Shown here: piece after piece, positions 1 to 9,577 of the stretch | Numbering within the stretch: the stretch's first letter is position 1 | Layout of the letters: each line of letters starts with the position of its first letter | Assembly (NCBI GenBank): GCA_014190475.1 | Contig: BJGL01000003.1 | Location: 1 to 63,120 of the forward strand | Source of the DNA: Bacteroidota bacterium | Lineage (GTDB): Bacteria > Bacteroidota > Bacteroidia > Chitinophagales > Chitinophagaceae | DNA length: 63,120 nucleotides | Direction: 5' to 3' | Translations under genes and position numbers: made by a program | Notes under the pieces: model-generated | The model's input: only the letters and a program-made list of their open reading frames with translations | Told to the model about the DNA's origin: nothing | The model's database searches: none

Positions 1-1253
1 ATAAGATTGCCGAAAAAGCACAATTGGAAAAACTAGAACCCATGGAGTTGGTACAGAAGTATACCAACCTTTTCCATTGGGCTATGGAGCAGTTTAATAC
101 CCTGCCTCCCTCTATTGAGCCAACTGCTACCGGTCATATTGTAGAGCAGATTGGCATGATCGAAGAAATCATCAAGGCGGGTTATGCCTATGAAGTCAAT
201 GGCTCTGTCTATTTTGATGTAAAAAAATATGCGTCCACTCATGAGTATGGTAAGCTAAGTGGACGAGTAATTGACGAACTGCTCACTACCACACGCGAAC
301 TAGAAGGGCAGGAAGAAAAAAGAGACCGTGCTGACTTTGCGCTTTGGAAGGCGGCGGCTCCTGAGCATATTATGCGTTGGAAAAGTCCCTGGGGAGTAGG
401 GTATCCAGGTTGGCATATTGAATGCTCCGCTATGGCTACAAAATATCTTGGGGCACAGTTTGACATACATGGCGGGGGGATGGATCTTTTATTTCCCCAT
501 CATGAAAGTGAGATTGCGCAAAGTACTATTTGCAACCATCAGGCTCCGGTTCGTTATTGGATTCACAACAACATGATCACCATCAACGGCCGAAAGATGG
601 GGAAGAGTTACAATAACGTCATTAAGCTAACTGAACTCTTTAGCGGGCAGCATCCGATTTTGGCAAAGGCCTTTCATCCGATGACCATTCGCTTTTTTAT
701 TTTGCAAACACACTATAGCAGTACACTTGATTTTAGTAACGAAGCATTATTAGCCGCTGAAAAAGGATTGAAGCGATTGATGGATGCTGTAGAGGGATTT
801 TATAAAGTTGATTCTACTGCAGTGGGTGCTTCAGCAGCAGGCTCTAATCCTGAGTTGGAAGCAAAAGTGAAAGGTCTGATTGAAGAGTTGCCTGTTTTAA
901 TGAATGATGATTTTAGCACGGCTCGCGTACTAGCCAACATTTTTGAACTGGTTCCTGTGCTTAATTCAATCAAAGATGGAATTACTCCCATTGGTGCTTT
1001 GTCCGCCGCTACCATCACACAAATGCAATCCACCTTGCGTTTATGGCTGGAAACCATTTTAGGATTAAAATCCGTTCAAGCCGCTGATCAGGAAAAACTC
1101 CAGGGCGTTATGGAATTGCTGATTGATATTCGGAAGGAAGCAAAAGGAAAACGAGATTTTATGACCTCTGATAAAATCCGTGATCGGCTTGCCGCTCTGG
1201 GTATTCAGCTCAAAGATGAGAAAGGAGGCGGAATGAGTTGGACGCTGGATTAA
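1..1253 (+). CDS. cysS: Cysteinyl-tRNA synthetase, 5'-partial
   Basis: This enzyme charges tRNA-Cys with cysteine in the cytosol. The reading frame is open from base 3 without an upstream start, so the gene begins outside the window; the TTG at 24 offered by the ORF track is internal. About 416 residues are present, so the N-terminal part with the HIGH motif is missing. The zinc/cysteine-binding motif GWHIECSAM, the block [13 protein letters not shown] and the class I signature loop in the form KMGKS (instead of KMSKS) are all present, as is the C-terminal DALR-type helical region. The next gene is convergent (36 bp away). Identity is secure; nothing looks damaged. Confidence 0.97.
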   Translation, partial: KIAEKAQLEKLEPMELVQKYTNLFHWAMEQFNTLPPSIEPTATGHIVEQIGMIEEIIKAGYAYEVNGSVYFDVKKYASTHEYGKLSGRVIDELLTTTRELEGQEEKRDRADFALWKAAAPEHIMRWKSPWGVGYPGWHIECSAMATKYLGAQFDIHGGGMDLLFPHHESEIAQSTICNHQAPVRYWIHNNMITINGRKMGKSYNNVIKLTELFSGQHPILAKAFHPMTIRFFILQTHYSSTLDFSNEALLAAEKGLKRLMDAVEGFYKVDSTAVGASAAGSNPELEAKVKGLIEELPVLMNDDFSTARVLANIFELVPVLNSIKDGITPIGALSAATITQMQSTLRLWLETILGLKSVQAADQEKLQGVMELLIDIRKEAKGKRDFMTSDKIRDRLAALGIQLKDEKGGGMSWTLD

Positions 1254-1289
1254 TTTATTTTCTATTCTAACACTGCTGCTTAGTACTTG

Positions 1290-2396
1290 TTATGCAAAAT
1301 GGATTTGCTCCATTTGCGCAAGCCAACTTTCTTGTATCCGTGCTCCTAAACCTGGAGTAGTGGGTACTTGGATATGTCCATTAGGAGCGTATTGTATGCC
1401 CCCCTCAACTGGATCTTCTCGAAACATGAGGGCTGTATCAAAATCGTAGTGAACAATAGCCGGGCTGCAGCAGGCAAAATGTGCAAAGGCTGTCATGGCT
1501 AAGCGGGATTCAATCATAGCCCCAACTTGTAAATGAAGATTTGCTTTTTCGGCTAATGCTACAATCTTGAGTCCAGTAAATATTCCTCCTGCTTTCCCCA
1601 ATTTGATATTGAAATAATCACAAGCCTTTATTGCAATCAATCTAGCGGCATCATGGTGATTGCCACAGCATTCATCGGCCATGATCGGTATGGGACTTTG
1701 CTCATGAACTTTTGGTAAGTCCATGTATAAGTATCGGGAGATGGGCTCTTCGCAGTGCTGAATCTCGAAGGGAGCCAGCGCTTGTAAAGTTTCAATTGCT
1801 TCTTGTACGGTCCATCCCTGATTAGCATCAATTCGTAAGGGAATTTGCTTCCCAACTGCATCACGAATAGCAGCGATTCTCTTTACATCTTCCTCTCCGT
1901 TTTTTCCCAGTTTAATTTTAATAGCGGGGTATCCCTGATGCTGAATTTTTTTTGCATCCAGCGCCATTTTTTCAGGGGTTCCGATGCTAACCGTGTAGTC
2001 AGTATAAATATCTTGTTTGTGTTGACCGCCTAAGAATTTCCAAAGTGGTTGATTGGCGTGTTGTGCTGCAATATCATAAAGCGCCATATCAAATGCACTC
2101 TTGATACTATAATTGCCATAGATAACACTATCCATTGCTTGAATGCCCGCTTCAATTTGCAAGGGGTCTTTGCCGAGTAAAACTTTTGCAAAGTATTGAC
2201 CTACCTGGTAACAAGTGTCCTGGCTTTCGCCATTGATAGGCATATAGGGACTGCATTCCCCAAAACCAATAAGGCCCGAATCGGTCTCTATTTTAACTAC
2301 AACATTAAGCGCATCTGTGTCTACACCTAACGAAGTAATAAAAGGTTCCTTGAGTGGAATCTTTAGTTTATAGAGACCGATTCGAGTGATCCTCAT
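1290..2396 (-). CDS. Dipeptide epimerase (enolase superfamily, L-Ala-D/L-Glu epimerase type)
   Basis: A muconate-lactonizing/mandelate-racemase subgroup enzyme. The catalytic KxK pair is seen in AIKIKLG, the metal ligands follow in RIDANQGW, a Glu in HCEEP and an Asp in MADEC, and the second catalytic Lys in NIKLGKAGG. This set is that of L-Ala-D/L-Glu epimerases, which recycle murein-derived dipeptides, or of related dipeptide epimerases. The ATG overlaps the stop of the S46 dipeptidyl-peptidase gene upstream as ATGA, so the two are probably translationally coupled; that fits an enzyme acting on dipeptides. The exact dipeptide specificity cannot be read from the sequence. Confidence 0.85.
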   Translation of the reverse strand: MRITRIGLYKLKIPLKEPFITSLGVDTDALNVVVKIETDSGLIGFGECSPYMPINGESQDTCYQVGQYFAKVLLGKDPLQIEAGIQAMDSVIYGNYSIKSAFDMALYDIAAQHANQPLWKFLGGQHKQDIYTDYTVSIGTPEKMALDAKKIQHQGYPAIKIKLGKNGEEDVKRIAAIRDAVGKQIPLRIDANQGWTVQEAIETLQALAPFEIQHCEEPISRYLYMDLPKVHEQSPIPIMADECCGNHHDAARLIAIKACDYFNIKLGKAGGIFTGLKIVALAEKANLHLQVGAMIESRLAMTAFAHFACCSPAIVHYDFDTALMFREDPVEGGIQYAPNGHIQVPTTPGLGARIQESWLAQMEQIHFA

Positions 2397-4558
2397 TTAG
2401 CAAGTGTCAATTCGTTAATCAAGTGTGGGGCTCCTCCTAATTTATCAATACACCAGAGCACATAACGGATATCCACACAAATCGTACGATTCAAGTCTTT
2501 ATCGAAGGCCAGCTTATGACTGAGTGCTTCGTAATTTCCGTCAAACGCTAGTCCAATCAGTTCGCCCTTATTATTTAATACGGGTGAACCTGAATTACCC
2601 CCTGTGATATCATTGGTAGTTATAAAACCAATTACCAGGTCTTTGCGAGATGGGTCCATGTACTGACCAAAATCCTTTTTACGTAATAACTCGATTTGTT
2701 TGGTGGGTAGATCAAACTCATAATCGCCCGCTTTATACTTTTCGAGCAAACCACGTGAGGTAGTTACATAATCGTATTTAACTGCATCGCGAGGCTGATA
2801 ACTTTTTACGTTTCCATAGCTCACGCGCATGGTGAAAGTAGCATCAGGATACATCTTTTTAGCTTTTACTGTATCCATCTCAATTACGCCTTTCAGATAA
2901 ATTCTACCAAACTCAGCATTCTTAGCATTGAATTGCTGAGAAAATATTCCATACTTGGAATTATAGTTAGTGATAAAAGTGCTGGCATATGCAAACGCCG
3001 GATCAGTTTGTAAGGTTGCTGCATCCGGTTTTGCAACAAAAGCGGCCCAGCGCGCATCATCAAAAATGATAGTTTTAGTAAACACATCTGCTGCATAGCG
3101 ACGGTAGGTTTCATCATCTTCTAGACTACCATATTGATTTTTTAGGGTAGGGAAGAAGGTGGCAGGATGTTGTTGCTTATCAATTTCCTGGAAATACATT
3201 TTAGTTACAGCACCCAGGATCTTTTGATCCGATACTTTGTTTTCACTTTCTAGAAAAGCTTTTCTGCCTTGATCAGCTGCTTCAACTGCCTTCCTAACAT
3301 CTGCTGCTGCAGTGCCTGGGCGGGTAAGCGCTGCCTCTAGTTGTAATAAGGAGCTTGCAAAAGACACCAAGGGGGAACCTAAAATTCCTTCGCGCATAAA
3401 CATTTGATGTTTGGCATAAGGTCTCCAGGCATCATAAGCTTTGCCCCAGTCAGCAAATAAATTTTCATAAGCTGGTTTACCCTTGGCCCATTGGTTAAAT
3501 TTCTCTTCGTCTTTCTTTTTTTGTCCTACTACATCGTATTTCAATAATTGCTTGGTTTCTCCATCAAAGAATTTCCAGTAATTGGCAATACCTGCGTAGG
3601 AGGAAGCCAACTGTAATTTCACGGCTGGATCTTTTTTCATTTCTTCAAACATATACTTCAAGCGTACATCTCTTAAACTAACCAGGGTTGGATTGTTGAT
3701 ATCAGTAGCCAATCGTATTCCATAGCTACTTTCATATCGGTTAGTACTTCCCGGATAACCCCAGATCATGGCAAAGTCACCGTCTTTCAGTGGCTTTAAT
3801 GAAACGGGCAAGTACCATTTTGGTTTTAAGGGAATATTAGCCGCGTTATATTTTGCAGGTTTACCCGTTGCATCCGTGTATACACGAAATACGGAAAAGT
3901 CTCCTGTGTGACGAGGCCATTCCCAGTTGTCGGTGTCTCCACCAAATTTTCCAACGCTTTCCGGAGGTGTACCTACTAATCTGATATCGGAGTAACGCTG
4001 GTATACAAATGCCAGAAACTGATTGCCCTTGAAGAGTGAGCTTACTCTGGTTTCGATACTCTCTGCGGCATTACTCAATCTTTTATTGATCGCAGCTAAT
4101 ACGGCCGCTTGTTTTTGTAAACGCTCTGTTCCAGTGAGTCCTTGTAAGGAATCCAATACTTCTTTGGTTACATCGTCAATACGAAGCAGAAATTGTACAG
4201 AAAGTGAAGTTTGAATTTCCTCGGCTGTAGTTTTTGCATAAAACCCATCACGCAAATAGTTTTTCTCTACACTGCTGGCGCTGGCGATCGCATCGTAGCC
4301 GCAATGGTGGTTGGTAAAAATGAGTCCCTTAGAGCTTACAATTTCTCCCGTGCATCCTCCCCCAAAAATGATGATCGCATCTTTCAGCGAGGGTTTGTTG
4401 ATTTGATATAATTGTTCTTTGGTCAGTTTAAGACCTTTCTTGACCATATCGTCGTACACTTGCTTGCCGAGCAAGAGGGGTAGCCACATTCCTTCGTCAG
4501 CTACTGCACGACTTGCCATGCTGATCAGCAATACTGCAGCAAAAAATAGTTTTCTCAT
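2393..4558 (-). CDS. S46 family dipeptidyl-peptidase (DPP7/DPP11 type)
   Basis: A 721-residue exported serine peptidase that releases dipeptides from oligopeptide N-termini in the periplasm. A signal peptide covers about residues 1-20 (ends near SRAVADEG). The chymotrypsin-fold triad is visible: His in FTNHHCGY, Asp in the DNWEWPRHTGDF region, and Ser near the C-terminus in TGGNSGSPVLN. In this family the residue in the FDxNYE loop sets specificity: Gly for DPP7-like (hydrophobic/broad) and Arg for DPP11-like (acidic). Here it is Gly (LAFDGNYEA), so DPP7-like is more likely. A -7 box TAGGTTTG lies just upstream (4578-4585). It is followed by the coupled epimerase gene. Confidence 0.93.
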   Translation of the reverse strand: MRKLFFAAVLLISMASRAVADEGMWLPLLLGKQVYDDMVKKGLKLTKEQLYQINKPSLKDAIIIFGGGCTGEIVSSKGLIFTNHHCGYDAIASASSVEKNYLRDGFYAKTTAEEIQTSLSVQFLLRIDDVTKEVLDSLQGLTGTERLQKQAAVLAAINKRLSNAAESIETRVSSLFKGNQFLAFVYQRYSDIRLVGTPPESVGKFGGDTDNWEWPRHTGDFSVFRVYTDATGKPAKYNAANIPLKPKWYLPVSLKPLKDGDFAMIWGYPGSTNRYESSYGIRLATDINNPTLVSLRDVRLKYMFEEMKKDPAVKLQLASSYAGIANYWKFFDGETKQLLKYDVVGQKKKDEEKFNQWAKGKPAYENLFADWGKAYDAWRPYAKHQMFMREGILGSPLVSFASSLLQLEAALTRPGTAAADVRKAVEAADQGRKAFLESENKVSDQKILGAVTKMYFQEIDKQQHPATFFPTLKNQYGSLEDDETYRRYAADVFTKTIIFDDARWAAFVAKPDAATLQTDPAFAYASTFITNYNSKYGIFSQQFNAKNAEFGRIYLKGVIEMDTVKAKKMYPDATFTMRVSYGNVKSYQPRDAVKYDYVTTSRGLLEKYKAGDYEFDLPTKQIELLRKKDFGQYMDPSRKDLVIGFITTNDITGGNSGSPVLNNKGELIGLAFDGNYEALSHKLAFDKDLNRTICVDIRYVLWCIDKLGGAPHLINELTLAK

Positions 4559-4577
4559 GGATTCAAAATTTAGAGGA

Positions 4578-4585
4578 CAAACCTA
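4578..4585 (-). promoter_or_regulatory. -7 promoter box for the S46 peptidase gene
   Basis: CAAACCTA on the plus strand reads TAGGTTTG on the minus strand, a perfect match to the Bacteroidota -7 consensus TAnnTTTG, 20 bp upstream of the ATG. No TTG is seen at the usual -33 spacing. Confidence 0.55.
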
Positions 4586-4599
4586 CGAAAAACGAGTTG

Positions 4600-4629
4600 T
4601 TGCTCCTTTGCCATTTATCGATAAATTTG
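4600..4629 (+). promoter_or_regulatory. Promoter of the GH18 gene (TTG-N19-TAAATTTG)
   Basis: TTG at 4600-4602 is followed after exactly 19 bp by TAAATTTG at 4622-4629, the full Bacteroidota primary sigma-factor consensus. The ATG at 4646 lies 16 bp downstream of the box. Confidence 0.7.
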
Positions 4630-4645
4630 AGTACCAACTGTGCTT

Positions 4646-5989
4646 ATGAGAATCAATCGATTGCTTATTATCGGGTTCGCCCTTATTTTTTTTAGTACCT
4701 GCCGAAAAAAAGACAGCACTCCACCACCGCCCACTCCCGCTGTTCCGGGTTGCGCTACGGCGCTTGCTCCTGCCAATGGTGCTTTTGTAACTGGTACAAG
4801 TGTACAGTTGTCCTGGTCCTCGGTAAGTACAGCTAGCAGTTATGATATTTACCTGGGAACCACACCTTCTCCTACAACTTTAGTGGCAAATGCAGTAACA
4901 GGTACTACGCATACAGTCACAATTCCTTCGACTCCTAATATTACTTATTTCTGGTATGTAGTGCCCCGCAATACAACAGGCCCTGCTTCGGGATGTGCGC
5001 CTACGGCTCGTTCTTTCACCTACATTGTAATCAGCAATCCTGCTTCACTTGGTTATCATGTGGTAGGCTATTTTCCCTACTATAGACCTATTGCTGATGT
5101 ACCTGATGTTAAATTCAGAATGACCAATGTGGTGATCTATGCTTTCTATCAAGTTAATGCTGCAGGCAGCTTGGTTCCTCCCGGCACTGCAACGGCAAGC
5201 CTTGCGGCAGTGGCTGCCAAAGCTCGCTCCAATAATGCAAAAATTTTATTGGGTATAAACGATGGTGCAGGAGATGGCAAAACCAATTTTAAAAATATGG
5301 CCTCCAGTCCGCAGGGACGTACCAATTTTATTCGTGATATTATGAATGTAGTACGTACGCAACAATTGGACGGTGTGGATATGGATTGGGAGTTTCCTAC
5401 TACGTCTGATGGAACAGATGTAACTTTTACAGCACTGATGAAGGAGTTGTCAGATTCTTTACATCGTGATGGTCGTTATTATTTATCCTGTGCCATCACC
5501 GCGGGTAAATATGCTGGCGGTATTCGGGATGCTATCCGTAATGAATTATTTTCCGTAGTTGACTTTTTTAATATTATGGCTTATGACGATTTTAGTACCA
5601 CCACTCCTTATCGCCATCATAGCGATTATGCCTTAGCCAATCTTTGTTTGAATTATTGGATCAATACCCGAGGAATGCCTGCGTCAAAAGCAGTGTTGGG
5701 CGTACCTGCTTATGGCAGACCGTCCGGAATTACGCAAACAAATACAGTGCTCTCTTATCGAAATATACTTTCTCAGGGTGGAAACCCACAACTAGATTCT
5801 GCTGTGGTGAGTGCGGGTAGTTTTTCTAACTATACTATTTATTATAACGGGCAGTACACGGTGAAACGAAAAGCGAAGTTGGCAAAAGATATTGCAGCGG
5901 GTGTGATGTTCTGGGAAAAGTGGCAGGATGCACCCGATGCTAATTCACTCCTCAAGGCTGCCTGTGATACGGTCGGTAGGAGTTATTGA
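4646..5989 (+). CDS. Lipoprotein with glycoside hydrolase family 18 (chitinase-like) domain
   Basis: The protein carries a lipoprotein signal (lipobox ending FFSTC, Cys near residue 19), a Pro-rich linker, a fibronectin-type-III-like domain (roughly residues 35-130) and a GH18 barrel from about residue 140 to the end. The GH18 active-site signature DxxDxDxE is intact as DGVDMDWE, with the acid Glu near residue 249, and the downstream FNIMAYDD motif supports a catalytic enzyme. It is probably surface- or periplasm-anchored and acts on chitin or other N-acetylglucosamine polymers. The ATG at 4646 is preferred over the GTG at 4640 given by the ORF track. Its last 45 bases overlap a convergent small gene. 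Confidence 0.9.
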   Translation: MRINRLLIIGFALIFFSTCRKKDSTPPPPTPAVPGCATALAPANGAFVTGTSVQLSWSSVSTASSYDIYLGTTPSPTTLVANAVTGTTHTVTIPSTPNITYFWYVVPRNTTGPASGCAPTARSFTYIVISNPASLGYHVVGYFPYYRPIADVPDVKFRMTNVVIYAFYQVNAAGSLVPPGTATASLAAVAAKARSNNAKILLGINDGAGDGKTNFKNMASSPQGRTNFIRDIMNVVRTQQLDGVDMDWEFPTTSDGTDVTFTALMKELSDSLHRDGRYYLSCAITAGKYAGGIRDAIRNELFSVVDFFNIMAYDDFSTTTPYRHHSDYALANLCLNYWINTRGMPASKAVLGVPAYGRPSGITQTNTVLSYRNILSQGGNPQLDSAVVSAGSFSNYTIYYNGQYTVKRKAKLAKDIAAGVMFWEKWQDAPDANSLLKAACDTVGRSY

Positions 5990-6133
5990 TTCTTTTTTTA
6001 GCAACAGATTGGTGTCACAATTATCACCATCACAACAAGGCATAATATTGGTTCCACAAACGGGACATTGATAATGGCCATGTACATGCACGGGTTCAAC
6101 TACATGGGAACAGAAAAAACAGGATTGCTTCAT
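5945..6133 (-). CDS. Small zinc-ribbon protein
   Basis: A 62-residue protein with two CxxC knuckles (CFFC at residues 5-8, CPVC at 23-26), a His-rich stretch between them (HVHGH) and three further Cys (33, 34, 39). It looks like a zinc-ribbon or metal-binding protein of unknown role. Its ATG overlaps the stop of obg by 4 bp, which argues it is a real, translationally coupled gene rather than a shadow. It ends inside the convergent GH18 gene. I do not recognise a named family. Confidence 0.65.
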   Translation of the reverse strand: MKQSCFFCSHVVEPVHVHGHYQCPVCGTNIMPCCDGDNCDTNLLLKKESITPTDRITGSLEE

Positions 6134-7137
6134 TCTTGATTAATCGGTTCGTTCAATAGTGTCCATAATTTATCTTTCAAGGCGGTGAGTCCTTGGTTGG
6201 TTACGGACGAAATAAACAAGAGCGGTACTGATTCGGGCATTTCCTTGCTGATTGCACTTTTGAGTTCGTCATCTAACATATCCGATTTACTAATTGCAAT
6301 CAGAAATTGTTTGTGCAACAATTCAGGATTGTATTGTTCCAGTTCATTCACTAAAATCTCAAATTCCTTTCGATGGTCTTTGCTATCGGCCGGGATTAAA
6401 AAAAGTAAGGCGGCATTACGTTCGATATGACGAAGAAAACGATGACCTAAACCACGGCCTTCAGCTGCACCTTCAATGATACCCGGTAAATCGGCCATGC
6501 AAAAACTGCGTCCATCCCGATAATCTACAATACCCAGATTTGGGGTGATGGTAGTAAAAGCATAATCAGCAATCTTTGGTTTTGCCGCTGTAATGACTGA
6601 CAGTAGTGTTGATTTTCCTGCGTTTGGAAAACCAACCAGACCAACGTCTGCCAATACTTTTAATTCTAATACTTTCCATCCTTCTACTCCTGGCAAACCT
6701 GGTTGAGCATGTTCGGGGGCCTGGTTAGTTGGCGTAGCAAAATGTGAATTTCCTAATCCGCCTTTACCACCCGGCAACCAAATCACTTCCTGACCATCCT
6801 CTAAAATTTCTACTTCTTGATTCCCTGTTTCTTCGTCTCTGGCAATAGTGCCCAAGGGAACTTCAATAATAATATCCTTTCCATCTCGTCCATGGCAATT
6901 GTTGGCACCTCCTTTTTCTCCATCCTCTGCTAATACATTTTTATAATAGCGCAGGTGTAAAAGTGTCCAAAGATTTCGATTACCCTTTAAGATAATATGA
7001 GCCCCTCTTCCGCCATCACCGCCATCGGGTCCTCCCATAGCAGTGAATTTATTACGCATGAAGTGTTTATTACCGGCACCCCCGTGGCCACTGCGGCAAA
7101 AGATTCTGATTTGGTCAACAAAATTGGATTTTTCCAC
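6130..7137 (-). CDS. obg: Obg family GTPase (CgtA/ObgE)
   Basis: An essential ribosome-associated GTPase acting in large-subunit maturation and stress response. The glycine-rich Obg domain fills residues 1-155 ([22 protein letters not shown]) and the G domain follows, with P-loop GFPNAGKST, switch TTITPNLG, G3 DLPGIIEGA and a G4-like SKSD. The start is GTG. The gene lies 33 bp after the MMPL exporter gene on the same strand, but a perfect -7 box TATCTTTG (7157-7164) in that gap suggests its own promoter. The zinc-ribbon gene is coupled downstream. It lacks the extra C-terminal domain of some Obg proteins. Confidence 0.97.
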   Translation of the reverse strand: MEKSNFVDQIRIFCRSGHGGAGNKHFMRNKFTAMGGPDGGDGGRGAHIILKGNRNLWTLLHLRYYKNVLAEDGEKGGANNCHGRDGKDIIIEVPLGTIARDEETGNQEVEILEDGQEVIWLPGGKGGLGNSHFATPTNQAPEHAQPGLPGVEGWKVLELKVLADVGLVGFPNAGKSTLLSVITAAKPKIADYAFTTITPNLGIVDYRDGRSFCMADLPGIIEGAAEGRGLGHRFLRHIERNAALLFLIPADSKDHRKEFEILVNELEQYNPELLHKQFLIAISKSDMLDDELKSAISKEMPESVPLLFISSVTNQGLTALKDKLWTLLNEPINQE

Positions 7138-7156
7138 GGATGTAATTTATACCTGG

Positions 7157-7164
7157 CAAAGATA
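7157..7164 (-). promoter_or_regulatory. -7 promoter box for obg
   Basis: CAAAGATA on plus reads TATCTTTG on minus, a perfect TAnnTTTG box 19 bp upstream of the obg GTG, in the gap after the MMPL gene. Confidence 0.55.
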
Positions 7165-7170
7165 CTCGGA

Positions 7171-9501
7171 TCAGGACTTCTTCTTGGTGCCTAATGTGAG
7201 GAGTAATGCGGGTAAAAGAATAAGATTAGTAAGTGTTGCTGTTACCAGTGTTAAAGAAGTTAACCAACCTAATGCCTTGGTGCCCCCAAATTCACTGAAA
7301 CAGAAAATGACAAACCCGGCAATCAATACCAGTGAGGTATAAATAATACTGATACCGGTACTGTAAATGGTTTGTATAACCGTGCTTCTCACATCGTTTT
7401 GATGGTGGGGTAATTCTTGTTTATAGTTTACCAAAAAACGAATGGTTACATCAATGGCTATTCCTAATGCTACACTAAACACCAGAACGGTAGAAGGTTT
7501 GAGTGGCACACCCGTCCACCCCATAACACCTGCTGTAATAATCAACGGGATGATATTGGGAATGAGTGAGCATAAGAGGATACGTGCCGAACGAAACAGA
7601 TATAACATACAAAGACTAATGAGCAGGAATGCCCAAAAAATACTTTCCTTCAGTCCATTGATAATAAAACGACTTCCCTCTAAAAAGGTTACGCTGGTTC
7701 CAGTTAATTCAATGTCTAACTTTTTTTCCTGCCCCTCATTAAAAATAGAATCTGCTTTTTGCTGAATACTATCTAACAAGCCTGGTAAGCGATAGCTTCC
7801 AATATCCGCCATGTTCACGCTGATTCGTGCCTGTTGTTTGTTTTGGTCCATGAAAGAACCCACTAGTTTACCGAGTGAGTTTTTTTGTGCGGTGGTGTCT
7901 TTAAAACTGAGGTATTGCGCCAGTGCCGGTAAGTCGTAACTATTGGGTAGGGTGTAGCTGGCAGGATCACCGTCAAAGAAGGCTTGTCTGGCAAACTTTA
8001 ATCCCTCTGCCACACTCAATGGACGTGCAATGCCAGGTATAGCGGTAAGATACTTGGATAGTGAATCAATACTTTCCAGATTGCGCAGATTACGAGTAAC
8101 GCCTTGTTTCTTTTTGGTATCGATCACAATTTCTAGTGGCATGACGCCTTTGAAATGCGTTTCAAAAAATTTGAGATCTGTATAAACTGTATTGGATTTT
8201 GGTAAGTCGTCTACAATAAAGGCTTCACTCTTCAGTCTAAATAATCCTGCAATTGCACCCGCAATACAAACTGCTGTAATCCCATAGATCAGATTCCGAT
8301 GATTCAGGGACCACTTTTCCATTCTTGCCAACCAGCGATTTAATCGTGGATTATCGAGATAGCGAGTATGTCTTGTTTTGGGAGGAGGCAGGTAGCTGAG
8401 TATGGCTGGAATGAAGAGCAACGAGATAAAGAACAAAGCCATGATATTGATACCGGCTACTAATCCAAACTCTTTTAAGATCTGACTACTAGTTAGGGCA
8501 AACACGGCAAATCCGATGGCAGCAGAAACATTACAAAACAGGGTTACTACGCCCATTTTGTCAACCATAGTTACCAGCGCACGATTTTTATCGCCCGTTT
8601 GATTCCAGGCAACGTGAAATTTGTTCAGGAAATAAATACAGTTTGGAATTCCTATTACTACTACCAACGGGGGAATTAGGGCTGTAAGTAAACTGATTTT
8701 AAATCCAAATAATTCAAGAGTTCCCACACTCCAAATAACCCCGATCCCAACCACCGCAATAGACAGTAACATGGCGCTTACGGAGCGGAAAAAAAGTAAA
8801 AGGATCAAGGCAGATAACACTACGGAGGCAATCAGGAAAAATTTCATTTCGTCCTGAATCATGATGGCTACTTTGCTCCGGATATAGGGCAGACCACTTA
8901 AATGCGTGGTAATCCCTGATTTGTTTTCAAAGTTTTTAGTAATGGATTCAATGCTTTGCACTACCGCTACTCGTTTTTTAGAGTTCATCAGATCCTTATT
9001 GATCCGAAGTCCCATGAGGTAGGCATTGGTTTCAGGGTTATATAACAGCCCTTGATAAAAGGGAAGGTTACGAAAGCGCAGTACACTGCTATCGATCTTT
9101 TCCTGTGAAAAATTTTGTGTGTCAAATAAGGGCACCACTTTCAAACGCTCCGTTGCAGAGTCTTTTATTAATTCCACTGCAGCTGGAACAGAAAGAATAT
9201 CCTCGACGCCGTTTACTTTCTTTAATTCCTCTTGTAATTGAACATAGGATTGAAAAGTGCCTGCCTTAAAAAGCTGATCAGTTTGAATACCGATGACCAG
9301 TAAATTTCCGTCCTCTCCAAATTTTTCACGAAAGGCTTGATAGGATTTGTATTTGGGGTTATCCAGCGGAATAGCACGGGTGAACTCGTAACTGAGTTCA
9401 ACCTTACTTGCCATATAGCCCATGCCTCCTGTAATCACTACTAAAATGATCAGGAGGGGGAGTCGGTATTTTAAAATAAACTGTCCCAGCCGTTGCCACA
9501 T
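7171..9501 (-). CDS. RND/MMPL superfamily exporter
   Basis: A 776-residue inner-membrane protein with the duplicated architecture of the RND/MMPL class: one N-terminal transmembrane helix, a large periplasmic loop, five helices containing a sterol-sensing-like segment, then the same order again. Sequence blocks such as LIPPLVVVIGIPNCIYFLNKF and SVALGIAIDVTIRFLVNY are typical. It probably extrudes a lipid-like or hydrophobic substrate; the substrate cannot be told. I use the ATG at 9501 rather than the TTG at 9525, as MWQRLGQFILKYR leads straight into the first helix. Its relation to obg downstream is probably positional only. Confidence 0.85.
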   Translation of the reverse strand: MWQRLGQFILKYRLPLLIILVVITGGMGYMASKVELSYEFTRAIPLDNPKYKSYQAFREKFGEDGNLLVIGIQTDQLFKAGTFQSYVQLQEELKKVNGVEDILSVPAAVELIKDSATERLKVVPLFDTQNFSQEKIDSSVLRFRNLPFYQGLLYNPETNAYLMGLRINKDLMNSKKRVAVVQSIESITKNFENKSGITTHLSGLPYIRSKVAIMIQDEMKFFLIASVVLSALILLLFFRSVSAMLLSIAVVGIGVIWSVGTLELFGFKISLLTALIPPLVVVIGIPNCIYFLNKFHVAWNQTGDKNRALVTMVDKMGVVTLFCNVSAAIGFAVFALTSSQILKEFGLVAGINIMALFFISLLFIPAILSYLPPPKTRHTRYLDNPRLNRWLARMEKWSLNHRNLIYGITAVCIAGAIAGLFRLKSEAFIVDDLPKSNTVYTDLKFFETHFKGVMPLEIVIDTKKKQGVTRNLRNLESIDSLSKYLTAIPGIARPLSVAEGLKFARQAFFDGDPASYTLPNSYDLPALAQYLSFKDTTAQKNSLGKLVGSFMDQNKQQARISVNMADIGSYRLPGLLDSIQQKADSIFNEGQEKKLDIELTGTSVTFLEGSRFIINGLKESIFWAFLLISLCMLYLFRSARILLCSLIPNIIPLIITAGVMGWTGVPLKPSTVLVFSVALGIAIDVTIRFLVNYKQELPHHQNDVRSTVIQTIYSTGISIIYTSLVLIAGFVIFCFSEFGGTKALGWLTSLTLVTATLTNLILLPALLLTLGTKKKS

Positions 9502-9556
9502 AATTGGAAATTTTGTCCCGTGCAAAGAAAAGCAAATTTGATCGGGTTCGATTTAA

Positions 9557-9564
9557 TAGGTTTG
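9557..9564 (+). promoter_or_regulatory. -7 promoter box for recO
   Basis: TAGGTTTG matches TAnnTTTG, with a TTG 16 bp upstream (9538-9540) and the recO ATG 13 bp downstream. Confidence 0.5.
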
Positions 9565-9577
9565 CTTCTTAAGTAAC

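Noticed and set aside
7043-7342. ORF of 99 residues on the plus strand
   Set aside because: It is antisense to obg and the MMPL gene and has no promoter or conserved motif; shadow of real genes.
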